From assembly GCA_044344975.1 (NCBI GenBank), contig JBIJBY010000039.1:1-11583 (forward strand): a DNA stretch of 11,583 bases, given 5' to 3'. Below the pieces are notes generated by a model. It was not told the origin of the DNA, searched no databases, and saw nothing but the letters and a program-made list of their open reading frames with translations. Below, piece by piece: positions 6,793 to 11,583 of this stretch. Both the position numbers and the translations under genes were made by a program. Position 1 is the first letter of the stretch; each line of letters opens with the position of its first letter. This DNA comes from IMCC26077 sp044344975. Lineage in GTDB: Bacteria; Actinomycetota; Actinomycetes; Nanopelagicales; Nanopelagicaceae.

Positions 6793-8184
6793 TCAGGAGT
6801 TGTCGGCGATGATCTTCTTGATCTTCGCGTCTGCTTCTTTCTGAATTTGTTCAGGAGTCTTCTTGCCTTGGAAGGCTTCCGAGTATGCCTCGAAATCAAC
6901 CTTCACAATGCTTCCGTTGAATCCTGCTGTTGGCTCGGTCCATAGGCCACCCTTAAGTGCGCCAATAAGTCCTTCAGCCATACCACCAGTGACTTGCTTA
7001 TCCTTCTGAGCCTTTAGACGTGAAGGAAGTCGCCATTCGACCTTGTTGTAGGCCAATTGATACTTGGTGGAGAGTTGGAACTTGATGTACTCAATGGAGA
7101 GTGGCTTGTTCTTGCCAGCTTTCGACACTGCGTATCCAAGGTTTCCAAGGGTTGTTACAGGCTTCGCGCCGTTATTTGTTGGCATGACGAATCCTGCCAA
7201 CTTGCCATCAAGTGATGGGTTCGTCTTCATGACGATACCTAGGGTGTGCGGACCAGTGATCATCATGACGCCCTTGCCAGTTGCAAGCTGTGCGCTCGCC
7301 TCTGGGTAGCCAGTCGTGGTGAATCCTGGAGGAACAACGCCTTCCTTGACTGCATCTTGGTACAACTTAAGTGCATCGAGATAGCCCTTTGTCATTGCGC
7401 CTGACTCCCACTTTCCAGCGGCAGTCTCGCGGTAGTTGTATCCACCGCTGTTACGAACGACCTGTGAGAAGCGACCTTGGCCGGAACCGTTTGGCGTACC
7501 AACGATTGCCCAACCATATTGATCGATCTTGCCATCTTTATCGGTGTCGACAGTGAGCTTCTTTGCTACAGCGAGGAACTCATCCCAGGTCTTCGGGAAT
7601 GCAGGGTTTCCTGCAGCTGCCCATAGATCCTTGCGGTAGAGAACTCCAGTTGGGATACCAACCCATGGAGCGAAGAGCATCTTGCCGTTGAGTACTGACT
7701 CTTCGAAGAACATTGGATCCCAGCCACTGATGTAATCCTTGCCAAGTAGCGGAATCAAATCTTCAAATAGACGCATTTGAAGCGCTTTGCCAGTGAATGA
7801 GGTGAAGTGGACGTACATATCTGGCAAGTTTCCACCAATTGCCATGGTGGTGAGCTTCTGTGGCAAGTCGTTGGAAGGAATCGCGATGAATTCAACCTTC
7901 ACATTTGGACATGCTTTCATGAAGTCATCAGCGATCTGCTGCTCAACAGCGCCGCCAACTTCCAAAATGATTGGAGTTGCAATACGAAGAGTTGTCGCGT
8001 TCTTCGGGCACTTTGGCTTGTAGAAGTCGTAAATCTCTTTCGCTGCAGCAGGCTTCTTCTTTGCAGGCTTCTTTGCAGCAGCTTGCGCAGAGATTGCACC
8101 CACACCGCTAATCAATAATGCAGCGGCGATTCCGGAGGCAAGGACCTTGCGGCTAATGCCAAACCGATTACGAGTTAGTTGCAT
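6793..8184 (-). CDS. Extracellular solute-binding protein, family 1 (carbohydrate ABC transporter)
   Basis: 463 residues from ATG 8184, chosen for the GAAAGGA site just upstream and because the neighbouring gene starts with the same MQLTRNRFG; ATG 8241 would add a 19-residue extension translated from the leader. A Sec signal peptide (1-35) ends in AQA. There is no lipobox Cys, unusual for a Gram-positive binding protein. The mature protein starts with a Lys/Ala/Pro stretch (AAKKPAKKKPAAAK), then the two-lobed family-1 fold: TLRIATP, GNLPDMYVHF, GIPTGVLYRKDLWAAAG, FPKTWDEFLAVAKKL and TEPTAGFNGSIVKVDFEAYSEAF. DTDKDGKID (213-221) is the calcium-binding-like loop seen in many sugar-binding proteins. 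It should capture a sugar outside the membrane and deliver it to the two permeases downstream. Ligand unknown. The small secreted protein gene lies 59 bases upstream in the same operon. Confidence 0.93.
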   Translation of the reverse strand: MQLTRNRFGISRKVLASGIAAALLISGVGAISAQAAAKKPAKKKPAAAKEIYDFYKPKCPKNATTLRIATPIILEVGGAVEQQIADDFMKACPNVKVEFIAIPSNDLPQKLTTMAIGGNLPDMYVHFTSFTGKALQMRLFEDLIPLLGKDYISGWDPMFFEESVLNGKMLFAPWVGIPTGVLYRKDLWAAAGNPAFPKTWDEFLAVAKKLTVDTDKDGKIDQYGWAIVGTPNGSGQGRFSQVVRNSGGYNYRETAAGKWESGAMTKGYLDALKLYQDAVKEGVVPPGFTTTGYPEASAQLATGKGVMMITGPHTLGIVMKTNPSLDGKLAGFVMPTNNGAKPVTTLGNLGYAVSKAGKNKPLSIEYIKFQLSTKYQLAYNKVEWRLPSRLKAQKDKQVTGGMAEGLIGALKGGLWTEPTAGFNGSIVKVDFEAYSEAFQGKKTPEQIQKEADAKIKKIIADNS

Positions 8185-8243
8185 TGTGTTCCTTTCAGAT
8201 GACTGGACGGTCGTCACGTTCTGATTGTGAGTTTGGGACATCG

Positions 8244-8588
8244 CTACTTCTTTTTCGCGGATGCTTTAGCTTGAGCGTTGAGCTGAGCCTGAATTTTTGC
8301 GATTGCAGCAATCAAAGTCGCCTGTGTCTCGATGATCTGAGTTAGTTGATCTCCGAAGGAGTCAATCAGATTAGCTACAGCCGCCTGAAGGGTGGTTACC
8401 TGAGCAGCAAGAAGTTTCACATTGTCGTTGACTGTCGTAACGGATGTTTTAACTTCTGCGATTGCCGCTTCAGTAGCCGCATCAGCATGCGCTGATGATG
8501 CTCCAATTCCGCTCACTAAAATTGCAGCGGTAATGCTGGTGGCCAAAGCCTTTCGGGTTTTGCCAAACCGATTACGAGTTAATTGCAT
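8244..8588 (-). CDS. Small secreted alanine-rich coiled-coil protein, first gene of the sugar ABC operon
   Basis: 114 residues from ATG 8588 with a GAAAGGA site 5 bases upstream. Residues 1-35 are a Sec signal peptide ending in AHA, identical at 24 of 35 positions with that of the solute-binding protein, and the 17 leader bases match at 15. The mature 79 residues (36-114) have no Cys or aromatic residue except one Phe, and hydrophobic residues recur every 3-4 positions (EVKTSVTTVNDNVKLLAAQV, LQAAVANLIDSF, QLTQIIETQATLIAAIAKI), so a single long amphipathic helix or coiled coil is expected. It ends in QAKASAKKK. I do not recognise a family; it recalls Lpp-like or phasin-like helices only in pattern. 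Its position first in the operon suggests an accessory to the binding protein (scaffold, wall tether or oligomeriser), which is inference. It may be an envelope protein unrelated to transport that shares the promoter. Confidence 0.82.
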   Translation of the reverse strand: MQLTRNRFGKTRKALATSITAAILVSGIGASSAHADAATEAAIAEVKTSVTTVNDNVKLLAAQVTTLQAAVANLIDSFGDQLTQIIETQATLIAAIAKIQAQLNAQAKASAKKK

Positions 8589-8601
8589 TGTGGTCCTTTC
8601 A

Positions 8602-8619
8602 GGTGGCCAACAGGTCACC
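8602..8619 (-). promoter_or_regulatory. Small inverted repeat just upstream of the ribosome-binding site of the coiled-coil gene
   Basis: GGTGACC-TGTT-GGCCACC on the minus strand can form a 7-base stem with one A-C mismatch and a 4-base loop, ending right before the TGAAAGGA ribosome-binding site. It is absent from the otherwise matching leader of the binding-protein gene. It could be an operator or RNA hairpin; it could equally be chance. Confidence 0.3.
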
Positions 8620-8711
8620 AATTGATGAACATGTGGTGGGGAATTTCAGCGAACACTACCTGGGAGTTGACAGCAGAACCAGGGCAATTTGTGAGAAATT
8701 TTTAAGTTTTT

Positions 8712-8730
8712 TTGTTATCAAATTGTTATC
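8712..8730. repeat. Direct repeat TTGTTATC-N3-TTGTTATC (11-base period) in the operon's upstream region
   Basis: Exact 8-base copies at 8712-8719 and 8723-8730 (GATAACAA on the operon strand), centred one helical turn apart, in the 216-base gene-free stretch 8589-8804 between the coiled-coil gene and the tRNA. This is the spacing expected for two protein subunits binding the same DNA face. No convincing -35/-10 pair can be placed, so its relation to the promoter is open. The rest of the stretch is A/T-rich near 8695-8730 and otherwise shows nothing I can name. Confidence 0.5.
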
Positions 8731-8804
8731 TAGGCTTAATGTGCGGCCTACCAGCCAGTACGTTTTCGATGCTGAGAAATACTTAATAATTAAACTGTTG
8801 CGAG

Positions 8805-8878
8805 TGGGGCGGGTCGGGCTCGAACCGACGACGACCGGATTATGAGTCCGGGGCTCTAACCAACTGAGCTACCGCCCC
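8805..8878 (-). tRNA. tRNA-Met (anticodon CAT), elongator type
   Basis: A full 74-base cloverleaf on the minus strand. The acceptor stem GGGGCGG (8872-8878) pairs with CCGCCCC (8806-8812), with discriminator A at 8805 and no encoded CCA. D stem GCTC/GAGC, anticodon stem CCGGA/TCCGG with loop CTCATAA (CAT at 8842-8844), variable TCGTC, and T arm GTCGG-TTCGAGC-CCGAC. The anticodon stem lacks the three G-C pairs of initiator tRNA and the first base is paired, so it is not the initiator. A CAT anticodon could also be the tRNA-Ile whose C is modified to lysidine; I favour elongator Met but cannot exclude that. Confidence 0.92.
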
Positions 8879-8889
8879 GCGGCGGTAGC
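8868..8889. repeat. Perfect 9-base inverted repeat across the tRNA 5' end
   Basis: GCTACCGCC (8868-8876) and GGCGGTAGC (8881-8889) are exact complements with a CCGC spacer. On the tRNA strand the leader carries the complement of tRNA bases 3-11, i.e. most of the 5' acceptor strand plus the start of the D stem, only a few bases before the mature 5' end. Confidence 0.85.
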
Positions 8890-8937
8890 AAAAGGTTACC
8901 TCATGAATCTCAACGAATTAGTTGCGCGAATTAAGAA

Positions 8938-10155
8938 TTAAGGTCTCCACGACCCGCCATCGGGAGTGCGCGAGGTCGTCCAGAGCGCAGGCCTGATGGC
9001 ATTCTTATTATCTGGTGGAAATTGAGCGGCGAGCTTCTCGTCGATATCGATACCAAGGCCAGGCTTGTCATTGGCATAGAGATAACCGCCGCGAAGTTCT
9101 GGTGTTCCGGGGAAAACTTCCCTAATGAGATCTGATGGTCCCCACCACTCCTGAACGCCAAAGTTGTAGGAGCTCAAATCAATATGCAGGTTTGCTGCAT
9201 GGCCAACCGGTGAGACATCTCCTGGTCCATGCCAAGCGGTTCGAATCCCAAATGCCTCACAGAGGTGTGCAAGTTTCTTTGCCGGAGTAATTCCACCAAT
9301 CGTGCTGACATGGCAGCGAATGAAATCAATCAATCGATTTTGAATTAGCGGCAACCACTCTTGTGGATGGGTAAAGAGCTCACCCATCGCAACAGGTGTG
9401 GAACTCTGCTGGCGCATGATCGCAAACCAATCAATCGCCTCAGGGGAGAGCGCATCTTCCAAGAAGAAGAGGCGATAAGGTTCAAGATTTTTTGATAACC
9501 GAATCGCGTCAATCGGTGCTAGGCGCTCATGCACATCATGGATGAGTTCAATTTCTTCGCCAACTGCGTTTCGAATGTGGTCAAAGAGCTTGATGGTGTT
9601 TCGGGCATAGCCGTGCGGATCAAAATAAGTTCCTTCTGGTGCGCCATCAGGCAACTTCAGTTGATCGATTCGTCCACCATAGCCACCCCATTGGCAGCGC
9701 ACATAGAGCAAACCCTGCTCCATATATTTACGAACATTATCTTCAACTTCAGCTAATGATTTTCCGTCGGCATGGCGGTAGACCGCAGCTCCTGCGCGGG
9801 CCTTTCCGCCGAGTAGGTCATACACTGGCATTCCGGCAACTTTTCCTTTGATATCCCAGAGCGCCATATCGATACCAGAGATTGAATTGTTCGTGATCGG
9901 ACCATTTCGCCAATACGCGCTTACTTGGCAGGTCTGCCAAATATCTTCGATGTTTGCAACATCTTTACCGATGAGAAAGGGCTTGATGTACTCCTCGATC
10001 ACTGTTGCAACTGCGAGATAGCGTTGCGTGAAGGTGGCGCAACCAAGGCCATAGAGACCTGGCTCGGAGGTCTCAATTTTGACTACGACAAGAGGAATCG
10101 TCTCAGGGGCGGTAAGGATGGTTCGGACATTGGTGATCGTGATTGGTTTCGACAT
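8938..10155 (-). CDS. Enolase-superfamily dehydratase, D-mannonate dehydratase subgroup (RspA/ManD-like)
   Basis: 405 residues from ATG 10155. The N-terminal capping domain (~1-125) includes DIWQTCQVSAYWRNGPITNNSISGIDMALWDIKGK, close to E. coli RspA (DIWQF...AYWRRGPVTMSAIS.VDMALWDIK). The (beta/alpha)7beta barrel has metal ligands Asp207 (HDVHE), Glu233 (FLEDA) and Glu259 (AMGEL), and catalytic His309 in AWHGPGDVSP; these fall a constant three residues before the ligands I recall for Novosphingobium ManD. Tyr159 and Arg153 lie in the loop after strand 2, where the ManD general base pair sits. The C-terminal GDKPGLGI..DEKLAA equivalent (NDKPGLGIDIDEKLAA) is conserved. It likely dehydrates a sugar acid (mannonate or gluconate to 2-keto-3-deoxygluconate), though many members are slow or inactive. 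Cytoplasmic. The tRNA gene follows 59 bases downstream on the same strand; no terminator is evident between them. Confidence 0.92.
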   Translation of the reverse strand: MSKPITITNVRTILTAPETIPLVVVKIETSEPGLYGLGCATFTQRYLAVATVIEEYIKPFLIGKDVANIEDIWQTCQVSAYWRNGPITNNSISGIDMALWDIKGKVAGMPVYDLLGGKARAGAAVYRHADGKSLAEVEDNVRKYMEQGLLYVRCQWGGYGGRIDQLKLPDGAPEGTYFDPHGYARNTIKLFDHIRNAVGEEIELIHDVHERLAPIDAIRLSKNLEPYRLFFLEDALSPEAIDWFAIMRQQSSTPVAMGELFTHPQEWLPLIQNRLIDFIRCHVSTIGGITPAKKLAHLCEAFGIRTAWHGPGDVSPVGHAANLHIDLSSYNFGVQEWWGPSDLIREVFPGTPELRGGYLYANDKPGLGIDIDEKLAAQFPPDNKNAIRPALWTTSRTPDGGSWRP

Positions 10156-10296
10156 GGCCAGCAGCCTATATGTCGGAATTATGAATAGTCAGCCATATTT
10201 GAGCTCTACCAAGTGACTCTGCCCAAAAAATTGGAATCCCAATCAGAAGTGGTCAATTTCGCCATTTCGAGCGCCTTTTGGGGAATACTCGGAGCT
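10156..10296. promoter_or_regulatory. Divergent promoter region between the RspA/ManD-like gene and the M23 peptidase gene
   Basis: On the minus strand CATAAT, 5 of 6 to the -10 consensus, lies about 25-30 bases before the dehydratase ATG, but no matching -35 is seen. On the plus strand AATACT (10284-10289) ends 7 bases before ATG 10297, so the peptidase mRNA could be leaderless. Both are suggestions from motif position only. Confidence 0.3.
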
Positions 10297-10884
10297 ATGG
10301 CCCGCCCCGCTTGGCGAAAGTGCACGCTTCTGGCCGTAATTGTCGTAATGGCAACCGCACAATCGGCATTTGCAGAACCACTTAGGGTCTTTCCGATCGA
10401 GCAGAGCGAAAAGTGCGCGGTGAAATTCGCGCGGTATCACCATGATTACCCAGCAACGGACATCATCACCAATAAGGGGTGTGCTTTTCTGGCGCCAATA
10501 GATGGTGTAGTCGACGAGGTCAGTCGAAGAGATCGATGGAGCGGTAAGAGCAATCGTGGCACTGATCGAGGTGGATTATTTGTATCAATTATTGGCGTAG
10601 ATGGGGTTCGATATTACGGCTCGCATCTTTCCAGAGTCGTAGATGATATTGCGCCAGGCGTTGAAGTAAGTGCGGGAGAGAAATTGGGAGAGGTAGGAAC
10701 CTCTGGTTCAGCACGTGGAACTGCACCGCACCTACATTTTGGACTCTCATGGCCGACCGAAAAAGGAGATTGGAAGATTCGCCGAGGAGCGGTGCTTCCA
10801 TATAAATATTTGAAGTCCTGGCAAAAAGGCGAAAAACTCTCGCCAGTCCCAGAGGTAATCCGAGCAAAATCGCAATCAGAGTGA
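10297..10884 (+). CDS. Secreted M23 (LytM/LasA-type) metallopeptidase
   Basis: 195 residues from ATG 10297. An in-frame GTG at 10213 would add 28 residues that would bury the signal peptide, so the ATG is preferred. A signal peptide (MARPAWRK, then a hydrophobic core) ends at SAFA, residue 26. The peptidase domain (~45-170) shows zinc ligands His49 and Asp55 (HHDYPATD), active-site His110 (YYGSHLS), and the HLHFG motif (His145, His147), with CAFLAPIDGVVDEV and GEKLGEVGTSG as family landmarks. Members cut peptide cross-links of peptidoglycan, so it probably acts on the cell wall during growth or division. Cys40 and Cys62 may form a disulfide. It lacks SH3, LysM or coiled-coil targeting domains. 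The first zinc motif has five residues between His49 and Asp55, more than the classical three; the HHDYPATD form appears to be a subgroup variant. Confidence 0.9.
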   Translation: MARPAWRKCTLLAVIVVMATAQSAFAEPLRVFPIEQSEKCAVKFARYHHDYPATDIITNKGCAFLAPIDGVVDEVSRRDRWSGKSNRGTDRGGLFVSIIGVDGVRYYGSHLSRVVDDIAPGVEVSAGEKLGEVGTSGSARGTAPHLHFGLSWPTEKGDWKIRRGAVLPYKYLKSWQKGEKLSPVPEVIRAKSQSE

Positions 10885-10934
10885 GAATGTAATTCACCTA
10901 CTTGATTCCCTTAGTTCACCTGGTTTTTCTCTTC

Positions 10935-10950
10935 TAGCCAGCTAGCCAGC
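10935..10950. repeat. Tandem 8-base repeat TAGCCAGC x2
   Basis: Two exact adjacent copies (10935-10942, 10943-10950) in the 126-base gap between the peptidase and the glycosyltransferase-like gene, just after a TTTTTCTCTTC tract. The gap otherwise shows no convincing terminator hairpin or promoter. Confidence 0.6.
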
Positions 10951-11010
10951 TCAAGATACGAGACGAACGGGGTCAGGTGTGGCTCCAGAACTTTTTGAGG
11001 AGAGCTGGAA

Positions 11011-11583
11011 ATGCTTGCGAATGAGCGCCACAAAGTAATCGTCTGTTCGTTTTATACCGAAGATGAGTATTACTCGGCACATGCAGAGAAGTTGATTGAG
11101 AATCTTGAAAGGCTCGGCGTTCATTACGAAGTTTCAATTATGGAGAAGCAGTCTGGGGAGGATTGGGCAGATATTTGTCGGAAGAAAGTTGGGTTTCTTG
11201 CAAGTATCTGTGCGAAGCACCCAGATAAGAAAGTGTTTTGGATTGATGTTGATTGTGAGTTACTCGAAATTCCTGAATTCATAATTAATTCAACGGCAGA
11301 CATTATTGGATTTCAGAGAAGTTTTGGATCACCGCTCAATATTGGTTATCAAAATCGAACTCGCTTTTGGGAACCTTGCTTTTGGGGAGTCAACAACACT
11401 CCGCAAGGCCGTAAAATGATTGAAGATGCCTACTTGCTGGAGCAAAGTTCTCCAATTAAAGCCACGGACGATTACTTTTTCGAAGAAGGTTGGCGCGCAA
11501 ATGCGAGTAATTTAACTTTCCAATTGATTCCCTCAAGTGCGGTCGCAAATCGGGGAGATGAACTTGAGAGTTCACGGCCAGTA
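11011..11583 (+). CDS. Glycosyltransferase-like protein (GT-A, DxD; nucleotide-diphospho-sugar transferase type), 3' truncated
   Basis: The frame is open from ATG 11011 to the window edge (191 residues, no stop). An AGGAG site (10998-11002) lies 8 bases upstream, a clear start. The order is that of a GT-A fold: KVIVCSFYTEDEYY (first strand), ENLERLGVHYEVSIME (helix and second strand), WADICRKKVGFLASICAKHPDKKVFWIDVDCELLEIP with the metal-binding DVD at 79-81, then FQRSFGSPLN, WEPCFWGVNNTPQGRKMI and TDDYFFEEGW. The DxD preceded by VFWID and the trailing short helix recall PF03407-like or capsule/LPS-modifying transferases. It should move a sugar from a nucleotide donor to an unknown acceptor. 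No signal peptide or membrane helix in the visible part. The family is inferred from the DxD and overall pattern, so substrate and exact family are open. Confidence 0.8.
   Translation, partial: MLANERHKVIVCSFYTEDEYYSAHAEKLIENLERLGVHYEVSIMEKQSGEDWADICRKKVGFLASICAKHPDKKVFWIDVDCELLEIPEFIINSTADIIGFQRSFGSPLNIGYQNRTRFWEPCFWGVNNTPQGRKMIEDAYLLEQSSPIKATDDYFFEEGWRANASNLTFQLIPSSAVANRGDELESSRPV

Noticed and set aside
8185..8241. N-terminal extension of the solute-binding protein from ATG 8241
   Set aside because: The extension is translated leader including the GAAAGGA site; homology with the neighbouring gene's start fixes the ATG at 8184.
8588..8845. Plus-strand open frame ending in VGLEPTTTGL
   Set aside because: It is antisense to the small secreted protein's leader and runs into the tRNA; that ending is the well-known artefact of translating the antisense of a tRNA T arm.
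8903..8941. Tiny 12-codon frame MNLNELVARIKN on the plus strand
   Set aside because: No clear ribosome-binding site, overlaps the stop of the dehydratase gene, and nothing follows that it could regulate.
10213..10296. N-terminal extension of the M23 peptidase from GTG 10213
   Set aside because: It would put 28 residues before a good signal peptide; ATG 10297 is more sensible.

Overview
The window looks like chromosomal DNA of a mid-GC actinobacterium. The mixed GTG/ATG starts, leaderless-looking promoters, non-lipoprotein secreted proteins and gene content would suit a streamlined freshwater lineage of the Nanopelagicales (acI) type, but that placement is inference from style, not from a marker gene. 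The content is ordinary heterotroph metabolism and transport. There is no phage, IS element, CRISPR array or rRNA.

Layout, left to right. (1) The 3' end of a zinc-type dehydrogenase resembling L-idonate 5-dehydrogenase runs off the left edge (+). It converges on a membrane DUF2231 protein fused to a cytochrome b5 domain (-). (2) A divergent promoter region precedes a two-gene ABC exporter (+): an ATPase whose C-terminal end lies in another reading frame, and an ABC-2 permease that overlaps that out-of-frame end by ATGA. A CocE/NonD-type alpha/beta hydrolase follows (+). (3) On the minus strand is a carbohydrate-uptake operon, read from right to left: a small secreted coiled-coil protein, a family-1 solute-binding protein, a long palindrome, a MalF-type permease and a MalG-type permease. 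It has no ATPase gene. (4) Upstream of that operon on the same strand are a CAT-anticodon tRNA and a mannonate-dehydratase-subgroup (RspA/ManD-like) enolase-superfamily protein. (5) The right end has a secreted M23 peptidase (+) and the start of a DxD glycosyltransferase-like gene cut by the window edge (+).

The sugar-acid enzymes at either side (idonate-type dehydrogenase, ManD-like dehydratase) and the sugar ABC operon suggest a sugar or sugar-acid acquisition neighbourhood, although only the ABC operon is clearly one transcription unit. The most unusual feature is that the small coiled-coil protein and the solute-binding protein start with nearly the same ribosome-binding leader and the same 35-residue signal peptide (24 of 35 residues identical), while their mature parts are unrelated. 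The binding protein has no lipobox and begins with a Lys/Ala/Pro tail; the small protein ends in a Lys/Ala tail. This suggests a co-secreted, possibly non-lipid-anchored uptake module.
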